Source: Hydrangea macrophylla
Lineage: Eukaryota > Streptophyta > Magnoliopsida > Cornales > Hydrangeaceae
Direction: 5' to 3'
Assembly (NCBI GenBank): GCA_033977485.1
Contig: CM066982.1
Location: 13,383,218-13,447,217, forward strand
DNA length: 64,000 bases
Of the stretch, positions 22,831 through 35,738 are shown piece after piece. Position 1 is the stretch's first letter, and every line of letters starts with the position of its first letter. Both the position numbers and the translations under genes were made by a program. A model generated the notes under the pieces. It was not told the DNA's origin. It saw only the letters and a program-made list of their open reading frames with translations, and searched no databases.

Positions 22831-23993
22831 AAGATACCAGGAGTAGGATAGAGGGTTGTTGGGTGTTGTCGAGAGAAAAGAGTCGGATAGATGAGATGGT
22901 GCATTGTTCTCATACACGGTCACATATGTGTGAAATTATCTTTTAAATAATGTTGTGGTTGTTTTCTAAAACGAGTTTTTTTTATCATAAATATAAACTT
23001 GTGGTATTTAAATGGAAATGGGAAAAAGGTAAATGAGTATGTTTTACATTCAGAGTTATGTTTTTAATACTCACCAGCTTCTTGAAGCTGACGGCGTTGA
23101 TGCGTCCTGGACATTCGTGTTCAGGCTTTGCAGGTTATAATCAGGATGAACCATATGACTATGCTAATTGAGATCAACTGCTGAGAAGAGAATTTACTTT
23201 TATATGCTTTATGTTTATGTGCTTTAAGATATGATTTGGTTTTGTAATAAGGATGACTGTAATAGACTTTAAGTTATTGTTTTATTTTAAGGCGGTCTGT
23301 GCCTTAGTTAACCCCGTACCATAAGTTGTAATAAGTTAGAAAAATTTTTATGAGCCCTGTTTACCCTACTCTGATTAATAGTTTTATGTTGTTAGAAGTT
23401 TTTGGGACGGAATCGATCCTTCAAACTGTCGCGACCTACGGGTCCATAAAGGAAATTAAACGCTTTCCATATTTATGCTACGTCGGGGCGTGACATCTTT
23501 CATTTACATCCCCAAAACTCTTAAGTTATTATTATGAAATCCCCAAATATTCCATTAACTACCCAATTATCTAAATGAGTGTTTGTCTAAGTCCTATATG
23601 GGTCTCATACGTGATCCCAAATATTTTGTGAAGTTGCTATCGTACTGACTAATTATGAATGATTTTCATTTTTTCCCTTATATGAGTATTCAAACTGGTA
23701 CTAGAAGCTGACATATAACATCATAATATCTAAGCAACTTTAAACATGTACTCATTTAATCGTATAAATGCATTTACCAGGTAGAAATACAAATTATATA
23801 ATCTGGGCCCTTCACTGGGTCCCACCTTAATACCTGTTCCAATCCACTAGGGACTTTCCAACCGTGTCCTTCACTGAACACTTTTCACTGGCGAGTCCAA
23901 AGCCTCCCCTTAATCCACCATATACACTAATTAATATTAATTAATGCATATTATGAGATAGTTAAACCTTTTTTTTCGGATACGGGTGTTACA

Positions 23994-24960
23994 ATGGATC
24001 TATCTCTATCATTAAGTTTAAAGGATGGGAAGGGAAGGGGGAGGATGTCCCCACCATCCTGATCATAAATGAGATTAGAGTCAGATAAATTCACAAATAA
24101 CTCTCTAACAAGGTTCTTTAACTCTTCCATATTTTCAATCCAATTACCATTGTGGTCCTTGAGAGCTAATATTTTATTATGTTTTCATCTGATGATGATG
24201 GAGAGGTGGAAATAGGAAGTATTTGAATCCCCCAGAGCCAGCCATTTAACTCTCAATTTTTGTTGCCATAGGACCTCTTCTTTTTTAAAAATATCTTTGA
24301 ACTCATTTTGCAAATTCTTTTCAAGGACAAACAAGTTGTGAGAGATATGTTGACTAAGCGATTTTTGGACTTTAGTAACTCTAGCCAAAATGTGCCTTTC
24401 CTTACAAAAATATTACCAAAAGTGGTACGGTTCCAATTAATGGTTTTTTTTAAATCCCCATTAGCGGCTAAAAGGTTATGATGTTTTCCATCCAGACTTT
24501 CTCCACAATCGAGTGAAACTTGGGATAACCACATATTTTCAATCTGAAAGGGCCTACTAGTACGAGGAGGAGGAGGGATAATATCAGTCATATGAATCAG
24601 AATGGGGTTATGATCAGAGAACACCTTAGGAAGCACCTGAACTACCGCTTCTGGAAATTTTTTCCTCCAACTTGCATTCACAATAGCTCTATCCAAACGT
24701 TCCATAACATTAGCCATCCCTTTTCTACCATTAGTCCAAGTCATTACAGGCCCTATCGCACCCCAATCCATAAGCCCCTCAAGCATTAAGATTATGATTA
24801 AATCTAATAGTTCTGGACCTGGAGTTGCACTCTGTATAGCCCTTTATTTCGCTAATTTTAGGATAATCATTAATCTCCAACTATAAGCCAGGGTTTTTCT
24901 AGGGATGCGCAAAGTCTTCGAGATTTTGCCAAAGGAGGTCTCTGTTATGAGGGTTTGGTA
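23994..24960 (-). pseudogene. LINE ORF2, endonuclease part
   Basis: The minus strand shows an AP-endonuclease-like C-terminal region: M-T-W-T-N-G-R, then E-R-L-D-R-A-I-V-N, W-R-K-K-F-P and the S-D-H-N-P-I catalytic box (near 24,605-24,790). Linker motifs follow toward 24,000: W-L-x-L-G-D-S-N-T-S-Y-F-H and D-H-N-G-N-W-I. Upstream, weaker matches (E-I-N-D-Y-P-K-I-S-E) reach about 24,960. The frame shifts at least twice. It continues into the RT part at 3,624 once the outer solo LTR is removed. It is the older backbone into which Region 1 was built. Confidence 0.8.
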
Positions 24961-25749
24961 TTTATAGAAAATGGTTTGGGGAAGTCAAAAACCACTTTTA
25001 CATTTTACCTCCATAACTAGCCGTTTCATAGCCAGTAGAGGGGTATAAAGTGGAAAAAAAAGTTAAAATACCCAAACTAATCGAGCTTCAGGTTGGGCTT
25101 TGGGGCGGGCTGGGCATGGTCGGGTCGTGGACACTATTGGGTCCACCCCGAACTGGGTGTAATAGATAGTGCCTAGCGGGTTGGGCCTTTGGCCCGAAAA
25201 AAATGAGTTGGGCCAACCTGACCCATTTGACACCTCTAGTTTTATACGACGCTCGCTCAAACTCTTGAAAGAACCATTTTGTTTGAGATACTCTTATATA
25301 TATATTTGTGTTGTTTTAACTCAAACTTCGGAATGTTAACTACTTGAGTCGTGCCTTGGTGGCGTGTCACGTGTCCCTAATCTACCCTTTGTGATTTTGG
25401 GGTATGACTGCTTCATATAATCCTTATCAAAAATTTATATGAAGTGAGAAATTTATTGTATTATTCAATCATTAGCACAACATCTCTCATTACGTGTCTG
25501 TTCTTGTTGTGAAATTTCTCATCTTATTCAACCACTAGCACAATTGCATACTGGTTCTTGTTGTGAGAAATTTATCATGACACAAAACCTCATTATGTTG
25601 TGAGAATTTTCTCACTATGTCGCATGGCTATAGTTTCACGTTTCAGACTTGAAAAATGATGAATTACAATGGAGTGGAAGGAGAACGATATACTATATAA
25701 TAGTATGTGTAGTTATAGCGTAAATTGCATATAAATTAGATACTTTATG
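24961..25749. other. Intergenic DNA with small repeat fragments
   Basis: No gene seen. A GC-rich stretch at 25,080-25,245 (minus strand starting AGAGGTGTCAAATGGGTCAGG-like, with GGGCC and GCCCAACC words) resembles the end of a hAT-type MITE, but I see no second terminus. Around 25,340-25,405, GTGTCACGTGTCCC resembles the end of an A/B-type LTR in opposite orientation. At 25,445-25,600 a roughly 70-base unit containing TTCTTGTTGTGA and ACTAGCACAA repeats imperfectly about twice. Confidence 0.45.
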
Positions 25750-28175
25750 TGTCACGACCAATCCCGCTAATTTGCAGAAACAGGACACGTGGCACGCCAT
25801 CAAGGCTTATCCAGTTCATTTCATAACCATACGTAGTGGAAAAGACTTTAAAACAACCTTGAGTGTATAAAACTTTTGGAAACATTACCCGCCGAGTTGT
25901 AAAATCCGTGTAAAATTGAAAACGCAATTATATTTCGAATCAAAAGATTTATGTTAAAAGGGGTCCCAAAGGTACCCTAAGAACCAATCAAAACCTTTTC
26001 AAAATTTCTGGAAGGTATAGAAAAAGATTTCTGGCAGGGGGTATCTTGTCATGACCCATCCCGCTACGGGCGGAAATAGGACACGTGGCACACCACCGAG
26101 GCTCATCCAATTCATTCTATAACTCTAGCAGCGGAAAGAAAATTTAAACAAACTCTTTAAAACAAAGTTCATTTTGGAAGAAAAAAAAACGTTGAACTAT
26201 GAGCCCGTAAAATCCGTATCAATTTGAAAAGTTAATTATATTTCAAATTAGCCATAAAAGTTTTGTTAGGGACCCCAAAGGCACCCTAGAAGCAAAATTG
26301 AATATTTCAATGTTTTCCGAAAAAGGTACTTCCTTTGTAAAAGCACTATTCACAAGTAGTCCACTTTGCCTATTCTCCCCCCGCCCCCCCCCCCCCCTTT
26401 GTTTTTTTAAATGTCGCAAACATGACAAAACTCAATATACAAATTTCCAATCATTCAGAAACTTTACCAAAGATATATAAACACATTAGACAATATGTCT
26501 AAGCTTTGAAAATATTAACGGAATAAGTTAAGGGCTCGTTGGGATCAAATCATAAAAGTACTAATAACCTACATTCAAAATCCGAAATGACAAGTTAAGT
26601 ATTCCAAAACGAGAATCCACATGCTCGGATTCGTTACAACCATAACCAAAGTAGTTTGAGACATATTACAACATTACTAAACCATTCCTAACCTTCCAAG
26701 TTGAAGTTAATAGTTCTAACTTTTCAAAATTTCACTTTACAACATTTGGAATGGAAAACAAAAACATATACAAAAGTGATCCCCGGCATTCCCGTTAGCC
26801 TCACTCTTCTCGCTTCTTTTTTCCTTTCTTCCTTTCACCTGCAATGGAGTAAAGCTCCACTGCTCAGCTATATGCTGAGTGCACAATTCTAATGTCACGC
26901 CCCGACGTAGCATAAATATGGAAAGCGTTTAATTTCCTTTATGGACCCGTAGGTCGCGACAGTTTGAAGGATGTATTCCGTCCCAAAACGTCGAACATCA
27001 TAAAACCATTAATCAGAGTAGGGCAACCTGGGCTTATAAAAATTTTCTAACTTATTACATCCTATAGTACAGGGTTTACTAAGGCACAGACCGCCTTGAA
27101 ATAAAACAATAACTTAAAGTCTATTACAGTCATCCTTATTACAAAACCAAAACATATCTTAAAGCACATAAACATAAAACATATAAAAGTAACATCTCTT
27201 CTCAGCAACTGATCTCAATTAGCATAATCATACGGTTCATCCTGATTATTACCTGCAAAGCCTGGACACGAATGTCCAGGACGCATCAACGCCGTCAGCT
27301 TCAAGAAGCTGGTGAGTATTAAAAACATAGCTTTGAATGTAAAAACATGCCCATTTACCTTTTTCCCATTTCCATTTAAATACCACAAGTTTATATTTAT
27401 GATAAAGAGCTTGTTAGAAAAAAAACAACCACAACAATAATTAAAAGATAAATTCACAAATATGTGACCATGTATGAGAACAATGCACCCTCTCATCTAA
27501 CCGACTCTTTTCTCTCGACAAAACCCAACAACCCTCTATCCTACTCCTGGTATCTTTGAAATACTAAGATAGCCACACTTTAGCAACGGGGCGCCAGGGA
27601 GTGTCCAGTTTGCCTCACACTTTGGTCCGGGGTACCAGGGAGTGTCCAATGCCTCACACTTTGAATACCCTAACCGCCATGCAAATACCGGGGCAACCCC
27701 CACACAGGTATCCAGACTCGAGTCATTCAGGGAGTGTCTATAGGCCACACTTTAGCACTTCCATGGGTGCCAGTGAGTGTCCAAGTTCGGCTTCACACAC
27801 TTTAACGCTTCCATGGGCGTCAGGGAGTGTCCATTTTTGCCACCTTCGCATTTCAAAGACACCCTCATCCTCTTTTTCAACTCCAACCACAATCACATCC
27901 ACAACCACAACCATAACCACAGCCACAATTACAACCACAACCACAACCACAACCACAACTCAAACTCATACTCTTTCCACACAATCATTACTCTTTTCCA
28001 CACTATCATTACTCTTTTACACACTACCAACACTCACTATGCATGTACAACTGACTCCACATGAATGTCATCAAACTTTAAACATAAAGGAATTCACAGA
28101 ATTAAAGAAATAATACGCGTACGGGGATTGAAAATTCGTAATTCATTGCCTTAATCATTTTAAACATAACTAATA

Positions 28176-28352
28176 GCATTCTAAAAACTGCTACTGAAAT
28201 CCTCCTTTTCTGTCCAAACGGTGCAGAATCTGAGAAAATTGCATTAGACGAAAAGTGTGCAGAATCGAGTTTTACTTGAGACAACGCGGGCAGAACCTTA
28301 AATTTCATTCGTTTTCCTAACAAAAATCTGAAAACAAAATTCTGCTACTGTT
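28176..28352 (-). repeat. Shared LTR leader module, copy 2a
   Basis: The first of two tandem copies. On the plus strand it starts GCATTCTAAAAACTGCTACTG and ends CTGCTACTGTT. It is followed by a linker with AAAGAGAAAATATTAG (28,356-28,398) that also follows the module in the other LTR of this element (35,914-35,945) but is absent from 21,099-23,495. Confidence 0.75.
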
Positions 28353-28398
28353 AAAATTAAAAGAGAAAATATTAGATTGAATTTCTAATATACTTTTT

Positions 28399-28563
28399 CT
28401 GCTACTGTAATCCTCATTTTCTGCCCAAACGGTGCAAAATCTGAGAAAATTGCATTAGACGAAAAGTGTGCAGAATCGAGTTTTACTTGGGACAACACGG
28501 GCAGAACCTTAAATTTCATTCGTTTTCCTAACAAAAATCTGAAAACAAAATTCTGCTACTGTT
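28399..28563 (-). repeat. Shared LTR leader module, copy 2b
   Basis: The second tandem copy, lacking the first 15 or so bases. Its right flank (GTTAAAATTAACTACC) matches the single-copy arrangement in the LTR at 21,099-23,495, so copy 2a with its linker is the added part. Confidence 0.75.
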
Positions 28564-29530
28564 AAAATTAACTACCTAAATCAGTAAATAAAGAATGAGT
28601 TACATTTGGAGTGAGTTAGTAATACTCACTGTGATATAGATTGAAGAAATTGTTGAGACAGAAATATAATTACGAAATTCCCGAATTCCAAGCTTTGGCT
28701 ATGGAGGATTGAGCTCTTCTCTCTCTCTACGAAATTGAAGAATTCTCTGCACTCTCTAAACTCTCTGTGAATTCTGAAATGTGTTGTGATGGAAGTGCAG
28801 AATGTGTAGTGTGGTTGGGTGTATAAATAACCAAATTCCCACTAAGAAAACATTGGCCTAACTTCCCACTCAATCTCCATTAACCTCCATTAAATACAAT
28901 GAATGTGCAAATATGATGTGTATACACTCCCCTTTATTCTCCACTACTGAAAGTAAGAGGTAGGTGGAGATGAGGTGGGTCAATGTGTGTTTGGGTAATC
29001 TAGCTTATGGCATAAGGACAACACACATACTACAGCATTTGCCAAACAAGACCTAAGGGAAAAGCATCAGCATTCATAATTGAGTATAAATAAATTTGTT
29101 CAATCATTTACTTCCAAAATTCTGTGGAAGTTTAACACTGCGCGGACAGTTTTAAACCTACACTGTTATTTTCGTGACACGGTGTTTATCACAAAAATAC
29201 AGAGAATTCATTTTAACGTTAGAAATAGTTTTCTGATTTTATAAAAATACAGTTTGAGTTTAAAAGAAATAATTCCACCGTTTTGAAATACAGTTTTGAA
29301 TTTTAACACAGGTATTGCAAGTTTTTATGAAAATTGCATTTTGACCCCAAAAGTAATTTCAATTATGAAATTAGTCAAGAATTAAACTTTTTCACATAAG
29401 AATCGAAATTAACATATAAACAGACAATATATATATTACATTTTGAATATAATAATGCAAATATGATAATGTAAATGATAATGAAAATAAATTTTAATTA
29501 TGATCATGCAGGAAAATGCAGGTTATTACA

Positions 29531-29543
29531 CCCTTCCCCCCTT
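29531..29543 (-). other. Polypurine tract, complete chromovirus
   Basis: The minus strand reads AAGGGGGGAAGGG directly before the 3' LTR, as in the truncated copy at 21,086-21,098. Confidence 0.85.
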
Positions 29544-29575
29544 AAACAGGATTTCGTCCCCGAAATCAAGACTAA

Positions 29576-32500
29576 CTAGTCATGAAACAACTCCGGGTAC
29601 TTCTTCCTCATATCAGCTTCAACTTCCCACGAGGCTTCATTCTCGTCATGGTGATTCCACTGAACCTTTACCAACGGGATATCCTTATTCCTCAGCTTCT
29701 TGATACTCTGATCCAAAATCTTCACAGGTCTCTCCTTGTAAGAAACGTTATGACTCGTCTCAATGTCGTCATAACTAACCACGTGCGAGGGATCTCGTAT
29801 GTATTTCCTCAACATACTCACGTGAAACACGTTGTGAACCCCAGACATCTTCGGTGGTAGCGCCAGCTGATAGGCCACTTTCCCGATACGTTCCAAAATC
29901 TCAAACGGTCCAATAAAACGCGGAGCTAACTTCCCTCTCTTGAGACCAAAGCGTACTACTCCTCGTGTTGGTGAAACCTTAAGAAGTACGTGATCTCCAA
30001 CACTAAACTCCAGATCTTTCCGGCGCCGATCAACATAACTCTTATACCTGCTCTGAGCGGTTCTCATCCTTTCCTTGACCGAGGAAATCTTCTCGTTGGT
30101 TTCTCTAACCAAATCCGGTCCCAACAACTCTGTATCACCAACTTCTGCCCAACATAATGGAGAACGACATGGTCGTCCGTACAGTGCTTCGAACGGAGCC
30201 ATACCGATACTCGTATGATAACTATTGTTATAGGCAAATTCAACCAACGGCAAGTGTGTCTCCCAAGATTCTTCAAAATCGATCACACAAGCCCTAAGCA
30301 TATCCTCCATGATCTGATTAACACGCTCAGTTTGCCCATCTGTCTGAGGGTGAAAAGCAGTACTCATCTTGAGTGAAGTTCCCATAGCTTCTTGCAGACT
30401 TTCCCAAAATCCAGAAGTAAAACGTGCGTCACGGTCTGACACAATCGTCACAGGTGCACCGTGAAGTCGCACAACTTGTTGTATGTACATCCGGCTCATC
30501 TTTTCCACCGGGTATGTCATACTGTAAGCAATAAAATGAGCTGACTTCGTCAATCGATCCACAATTACCCAAATAGCGTCATGATTCTGCTGCGATCGAG
30601 GCAATCCTACTACAAAATCCATCGTTATATGCTCCCATTTCCAACCAGGAATAGGTAGCGGTTGCAATAATCCCGACGGTCTCTGATGTTCGGCCTTGAC
30701 CTGCTGACACGTCAAACACTTGGATACAAACTCCGCCACATCCTTCTTCATGCCTTCCCACCAGAAATTTCTCTTCAAATCTTTATACATCTTAGTTCCT
30801 CCCGGGTGAACTGTATACCTTGATTTATGTGCTTCTTCCAGAATATCTTTTCTCAAATTCCCACAATCTGGTACACATAATCTGTCTCTGCATCGATACC
30901 CTCCGTCACTCCCCACCTTCCATTCGGTCGGGTCTTTTTCTGACATTTTTACAAACCATGTCTGAAACTTCTCATCTTCTTTCTGAGCTTCAATAACGCG
31001 GTCGATAAGAACAGGCTGTAGGATAAGACATCCAAAAAGTTGTCCTTCTCCTCTTTCAGCACTCTGTACATCGAACTCCACCAACGTCTCCAAAGCTCGC
31101 CACTCTCTAACCATTAAGGAGGCGATCGTCTCCCGAGTCTGCCTACTCAAAGCATCAGCGACCACATTAGCTTTACCAGGGTGGTATTCCAACGTGAAGT
31201 CGTAATCTTTGATCAACTCCATCCATCTGCGCTGCCTCATGTTCAACTCTTTCTGTGTGAACAAATACTTCAGACTCTTGTGATCGGAGAACAAATCAAA
31301 CTTCTCACCGTAGAGATAATGTCTCCAAATCTTGAGTGCAAAAACCACTGCTGCCAACTCCAAATCATGAATAGGATAGTTCAACTCATTCGGCTTCAGC
31401 TGCCTGGATCCATAGGCTATAACTCTGTCATCTTGCATAAGTACACACCCTAGTCCTTGATATGATGCGTCACTAAAGATAGTGAACTTCTCATTAGGCT
31501 TGGGTATTGCTAGTACTGGTGCGGTAGTGAGTCTCTCTTTCAACTCTAGAAAGGCTCGCTCATGCTTCTCTGTCCACTCGAACTTCAAATTCTTCTTCGT
31601 CAATCCAGTCAATGGTGCGGCTATTTTAGAGAATCCTTCAACAAATCTTCTGTAATAGCCTGCGAGTCCAAGAAAACTCCGAACTTCTGTAGGGTTGCTT
31701 GGCCTAACCCAGTTGGATACAGCATCGGTCTTGGACGAATCCACAGAAATTCCTTGAGATGACACCTTGTGTCCCAAAAATTTCACTTCTTGCAACCAAA
31801 ACTCACACTTACTGAACTTGGCATACAAGTGGTGGTCCTTAAGCGTCTGCATCGTAATCCGAAGATGTTGCTCGTGTTCTTCTCTTGACTTAGAATAGAT
31901 CAAAATATCATCAATAAAGACGATGACAAACTGATCTAAATAAGGCTTGAATACTCTGTTCATCAGATCCATAAACACTGCCGGGGCGTTCGTTAATCCA
32001 AACGGCATCACCAGAAATTCATAATGACCATATCGGGTTCTGAAAGCAGTCTTAGGTATGTCTTCCTTCCGTACCCTCAACTGATGATACCCCGACCTTA
32101 GGTCTATCTTGGAAAATATCGTAGCTCCTTGTAGTTGATCAAATAAATCGTCGATCCGAGGCAAAGGATACTTGTTCTTGATTGTCACTCGATTCAATTC
32201 TCTGTAGTCGATACACAGCCTGAGCGTCCCGTCCTTCTTCTTCACAAATAACACCGGTGCTCCCCAAGGCGATGTACTTGGACGTACAAAACCTAGGTTC
32301 TCGAGCTCTTGAACTTGTCCCTTCAATTCTAGTAGTTCTGTGGGGGCCATTCTGTAGGGAACCTTGGTAATCGGTACGGTACCCGGTATAAGCTCAATAC
32401 AGAACTCTATACTTCTCTCGGGCGGTAATCCAGAAATGTCTTGAAATACTTCTTCGAAGTCCTTGACTACAGGTATAGATGACGCTGTCACCTCTGTACT

Positions 32501-34051
32501 GACGACTTCGATGTTGGCTAAACATCTTGTGAGGAACATATCTCCCGAAGGGTTACATTGAAAATCAAAGGGTTGATTCTCATTGTCGGAGAATGTAATT
32601 CTCTTCCTCGCACAATCCAACTTCACTTGATTCTGAGACAGCCAATCCATTCCTAGGATTATGTCAAACTCCTTCATCGATAGGACGATCAACCTTGCAG
32701 GGATTTCTCGGTCTCCTAATCTTAAGGGACAATCCTTGCACACATGTCCTAAACTGACCGCAGCTCCTATTGGTGATGTAGCCTTCAAAGCTTTCTCTAA
32801 GCGATGAGGTAAGATACCCAATCTCCGAATTGTATTAACAGATATGAATGAAAGAGCAGCACCCGTATCAAATAATACTCTAACATGGGAGTTAAATAGA
32901 GTCAATGTACCTTCCACTGCTTGCTGATCAGGTTGAACTTCTCCAAGATCTCCTTCTTCATATACAGCTCCATCATATCCAGCGGCATCAGGAATAACAG
33001 CATTCAAGCGGGTCTGACCCTGTTGTCCATAAGTTGCTTGCTTAGGAGCAGTGCAGAACCTGCTGATGTGACCTGGTTCACCACAGTTGAAGCAGACTAT
33101 TCCTGGCTGAGCAGCACGCCTTGGTGCCCTGCAGTCCCGAGCCACATGTCCAGGGTTGCCACAGTTGAAGCACTTTACACCACTACTTCCTTCTCCTACT
33201 CGGGGTTGAGTCGGATGGGTAATAGCTTGTGCCTTCTTGCTCCCATCAAAGTTCCTCTTCTGCCCTTGGGTACGGTTCATTGGTGGTCTATTTCCAAAAT
33301 TACCCCTCTGAGGCGGTCGGAATTCCAATTGTTTGCGATATACTCGAGCATCTTCTTCCAGGTCGGTAGCCAGGCCGACTAGTCCTTCAAATGATTTGTC
33401 TAGGTGGCCGAGAGTCAAGCGACGAATCTGCGGTGCCAACCCTTGATTATACTTCCGGATCTTCTTCTCCTCAGTATCAACCATGTGCGGGGCAAACCAT
33501 GACAGCCTCTCGAACTGTGTGGTATACTCTTGCACCGTCTTGGTTCCTTGCGTCAGATCCATAAACTCCTTCTCTCTTCTGTGCCTCTCCGTAGCCGGAA
33601 AGTACTTCTCCAGGAATCTCCCTTTGAACGCCGTCCATGTCATCCCCATAGCAGCGGTGTTTCCGATAGTGGCTATGACCGAGTCCCACCAATCTGCAGC
33701 GGCGTCGGTTAGTTGAAAAGTAGCCAATCTCCTTTTGTCCATCTCGTTGCATTGGACAGCTTCAAACATGCGGTCCATCTGTCTTAACCATTGTTCTGCC
33801 TTCCAGGGATCCGTGGTACCCGCAAATTGCTCGGGTCTGAGCGCACGGAATCTCTCCAGCAGCTTATCTCCCGTCTGGCGGTCTCGTTGGTTTTCATTCG
33901 CATTACTAACCCTCTCGAGACGTCTAATAAAAGCTTCAAATATTCCCGTGGGGTCGGCAGCCTCGGGCGCTCCTTCAATCAGATTTCTGTTCCTCCTTGG
34001 TCTTCCAGCCATTCTATGCATGATAGGGGTAGTAGAATGAGAAACATGCAT
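29576..34051 (-). CDS. Chromovirus gag-pol polyprotein, intact frame
   Basis: One frame of 1,491 codons. A better start is the M of M-A-G-R-P-R-R at 34,012 (codon 14). The gag domain (about residues 65-235) has W-W-D-S and F-L-E-K-Y-F-P. Two CCHC zinc knuckles lie near 294-307 ([14 protein letters not shown]) and 320-333. The aspartic protease has D-T-G-A near 395. The RT has F-I-D-D-I-L-I-Y-S near 712, RNase H spans about 860-980 with F-S-D-A-S-Y and A-D-A-L-S-R, and the integrase spans about 1,090-1,330 with D, D and E present. A chromodomain (about 1,440-1,490) with W-N-H-H and E-A-S-W closes it. All catalytic residues I can check are present, so the protein could be functional. Chromodomains in this family help target integration to chromatin. 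Confidence 0.93.
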   Translation of the reverse strand: MHVSHSTTPIMHRMAGRPRRNRNLIEGAPEAADPTGIFEAFIRRLERVSNANENQRDRQTGDKLLERFRALRPEQFAGTTDPWKAEQWLRQMDRMFEAVQCNEMDKRRLATFQLTDAAADWWDSVIATIGNTAAMGMTWTAFKGRFLEKYFPATERHRREKEFMDLTQGTKTVQEYTTQFERLSWFAPHMVDTEEKKIRKYNQGLAPQIRRLTLGHLDKSFEGLVGLATDLEEDARVYRKQLEFRPPQRGNFGNRPPMNRTQGQKRNFDGSKKAQAITHPTQPRVGEGSSGVKCFNCGNPGHVARDCRAPRRAAQPGIVCFNCGEPGHISRFCTAPKQATYGQQGQTRLNAVIPDAAGYDGAVYEEGDLGEVQPDQQAVEGTLTLFNSHVRVLFDTGAALSFISVNTIRRLGILPHRLEKALKATSPIGAAVSLGHVCKDCPLRLGDREIPARLIVLSMKEFDIILGMDWLSQNQVKLDCARKRITFSDNENQPFDFQCNPSGDMFLTRCLANIEVVSTEVTASSIPVVKDFEEVFQDISGLPPERSIEFCIELIPGTVPITKVPYRMAPTELLELKGQVQELENLGFVRPSTSPWGAPVLFVKKKDGTLRLCIDYRELNRVTIKNKYPLPRIDDLFDQLQGATIFSKIDLRSGYHQLRVRKEDIPKTAFRTRYGHYEFLVMPFGLTNAPAVFMDLMNRVFKPYLDQFVIVFIDDILIYSKSREEHEQHLRITMQTLKDHHLYAKFSKCEFWLQEVKFLGHKVSSQGISVDSSKTDAVSNWVRPSNPTEVRSFLGLAGYYRRFVEGFSKIAAPLTGLTKKNLKFEWTEKHERAFLELKERLTTAPVLAIPKPNEKFTIFSDASYQGLGCVLMQDDRVIAYGSRQLKPNELNYPIHDLELAAVVFALKIWRHYLYGEKFDLFSDHKSLKYLFTQKELNMRQRRWMELIKDYDFTLEYHPGKANVVADALSRQTRETIASLMVREWRALETLVEFDVQSAERGEGQLFGCLILQPVLIDRVIEAQKEDEKFQTWFVKMSEKDPTEWKVGSDGGYRCRDRLCVPDCGNLRKDILEEAHKSRYTVHPGGTKMYKDLKRNFWWEGMKKDVAEFVSKCLTCQQVKAEHQRPSGLLQPLPIPGWKWEHITMDFVVGLPRSQQNHDAIWVIVDRLTKSAHFIAYSMTYPVEKMSRMYIQQVVRLHGAPVTIVSDRDARFTSGFWESLQEAMGTSLKMSTAFHPQTDGQTERVNQIMEDMLRACVIDFEESWETHLPLVEFAYNNSYHTSIGMAPFEALYGRPCRSPLCWAEVGDTELLGPDLVRETNEKISSVKERMRTAQSRYKSYVDRRRKDLEFSVGDHVLLKVSPTRGVVRFGLKRGKLAPRFIGPFEILERIGKVAYQLALPPKMSGVHNVFHVSMLRKYIRDPSHVVSYDDIETSHNVSYKERPVKILDQSIKKLRNKDIPLVKVQWNHHDENEASWEVEADMRKKYPELFHD

Positions 34052-34557
34052 GCAACAGTACTATGACAAAAATTTTCAAAATAGTATATATCACTATATC
34101 ACATACTCGTATTATCACATAAGCATACAATAAAATATATATTAAGTACATATAATACTCGTATTCGAACTAGGGCTGTCTAATAGCAAAGAGGTCGTAT
34201 TCTTATCCTCTAGACTCTGGGTTGTGGGCCATACTGACTGTTCCGAGATTTGACTCAGGAAGTTGGTCAGTGCCTAAGCTATTAATGAGGGCTATGGTAT
34301 GCTTTAACTCCTTAGAAACTCGGCTACTATATGTCTGAAGGTATATGGAAATTGCTATCATTCTTGTCGATGTGACAAGACAAACGGGTAATCATTTCTA
34401 TGATAAAACCAACTTAGAATTTTAGTTTCTGAACTAAGGGTAATCCGTACTAAACTAAAACTAGAACTTGGTTATATAGCTTGGTAAAACTTAAGGGTAA
34501 CCTATGTCACTAATCTATGGCGTGAAAAACTGAGCCTGGTCAATCTAGAAAACCTAT
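34052..34557 (-). other. Chromovirus 5' leader
   Basis: About 500 non-coding bases between the primer binding site and the gag start. AT-rich, with no ORF or strong repeat. It is the expected untranslated leader. Confidence 0.6.
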
Positions 34558-34570
34558 GGCTCTGATACCA
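34558..34570 (-). other. Primer binding site (initiator tRNA-Met)
   Basis: The minus strand reads TGGTATCAGAGCC, complementary to the 3' end of plant initiator tRNA-Met. It lies two bases inside the 5' LTR boundary at 34,573. Confidence 0.92.
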
Positions 34571-35406
34571 TTTGTGACGCCCCGTAAAAATAAGCGTATT
34601 TCCATTGAAAAATTAAATAAATCACACTTGATTCTTTAAAATAAAAATACAAAATTTCTTTAAAACTCCCAGCAGGTCCATATTCTCCACGGATCTCCTA
34701 TATCATCCTTAACCTTATCTCCCTTCTAGGCTTCGGTTACCGGCACTGCCTGCATCTAAAAACCATACCGGGAAGTATACAATATGACATGAATAATAAA
34801 GGCTCAAAAGGATAATGACAATCAAATACATAGAACGACATCAAATCAATTGACCAGTCTCACAACCCAACTGCTCACACTAGCCAAACGCTCATACCAA
34901 TAGCATCATACCAGGTTCCTCTTGATCACATAGCAAGAGACACCTCACCTCACCTCACCCGTCTCCAGTACGTCGGTCCCTGAGGCCTGTTGGACTGTTG
35001 GTAGGTGCTCCTTGCTCATGACCCTTTAGTCCCATAGCACTTAGCAATAAAACACATACTCATTGATTCCAAATGAAAACACAACATAACTGCAAAAAGA
35101 GTACAAGTAGAGATAACAAAGAAATACTCCGGAGAATTTAGAAAGCATATTGTACACAACCCGGTACCTATAAATGATGTTGAGCAACTCCCAAACACTT
35201 CTCTTCTTCTTCTTCTTCTTCTAACTCGATGTGTATGTATATCTATAATTGTGTATATATATATATATATATAAATCTCTCTCTGTGTGACTCTTTCAAG
35301 CTCTCTATGCTAGAAGTGTAGAATGTGTGTGTTTGAGAGAGTATTTGAGTGTATAAATAGCCAAGCTTCCACTTGGAGACAATGGCCTAACAATCCACTT
35401 ATTAAC

Positions 35407-35736
35407 CACTAACTTCTAATTAATGGGTAGTTTATAAGGAATATGCAAGATGATGTAAACATACACTAATGCACCTATAACTCCACTTAGAGACATTGGC
35501 CTAACAATCCACTAACTTCTAATTAGTTGGTAGTTTATAAGGAATATGCAAGATGATGTAAACATACACTAATGCACCTATAACTCCACTTAGAGACATT
35601 GGCCTAACAATCCACTAACTTCTAATTAATTGGTAGTTTATAAGGAATATGCAAGATGATGTAAACATACACTAATGCACCTATAACTCCACTTAGAGAC
35701 ATTGGCCTAACAATCCACTAACTTCTAATTAATTGG
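35407..35736. repeat. 103-bp tandem repeat, about 3.2 copies
   Basis: The word CACTAACTTCTAATTA starts at 35,407, 35,510, 35,613 and 35,716, exactly 103 bases apart each time. Units differ by only a few bases. The array lies upstream of the putative TATA region in element sense, so it may be an enhancer-like U3 array. Confidence 0.9.
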
Positions 35737-35738
35737 TA

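Larger units (their letters stand above)
18355..23495 (+). mobile_element. 5'-truncated, rearranged chromovirus copy
   Basis: Contains pol from mid-RT to the chromodomain, a polypurine tract and one LTR, all on the plus strand and nearly identical to the chromovirus at 26,893-36,151. The 5' LTR, gag, protease and first half of RT are missing. Instead, a second copy of the integrase C-terminal segment (18,355-18,632, equal to 20,646-20,925) is joined directly to RT. It sits inside the outer solo LTR. A TSD cannot be judged because the left end is truncated. Confidence 0.85.
21099..23495 (+). repeat. 3' LTR of the truncated chromovirus
   Basis: Starts TGTAATAACC and ends GGGGCGTGACA. It is 2,397 bp and matches the left LTR of the other chromovirus (26,893-29,530) apart from an extra duplicated block there. 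A TATA-like box (TATATATACACC) lies near 21,768. A leader module (22,034-22,211) and a minisatellite (22,550-22,830) lie within it. Confidence 0.88.
3625..23993 (-). mobile_element. Outer solo LTR, split by two nested elements
   Basis: Starts TGTCACACCC and ends GGGTGTTACA, with TSD ATGGA at 3,620-3,624 and 23,994-23,998. Its own sequence is 3,625-4,405, 17,091-18,354 and 23,496-23,993, about 2.5 kb in total. It has no internal region, so it is a solo LTR left by LTR-LTR recombination. It resembles solo LTRs A and B further right (GGACACGTG near the left end, GAGTGTTTGTCTAAGTCC near the right), and minus orientation is inferred from them. It hosts the Tat element (TSD TTTAC) and a truncated chromovirus. 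Confidence 0.8.
26893..29530 (-). repeat. Chromovirus 3' LTR (long type)
   Basis: Plus-strand ends are TGTCACGCCCCG (26,893) and GGTTATTACA (29,530). It matches the LTR at 21,099-23,495, inverted, except for about 240 extra bases made by a second leader module plus a linker. It includes the minisatellite (27,575-27,840) and a CAACCA-type hexamer array (27,885-27,960). Confidence 0.88.

Noticed and set aside
35407..35736. Regular 103-bp repeats as a CRISPR-like or satellite array
   Set aside because: Units are contiguous without spacers, only three copies, and within an LTR of a plant genome.
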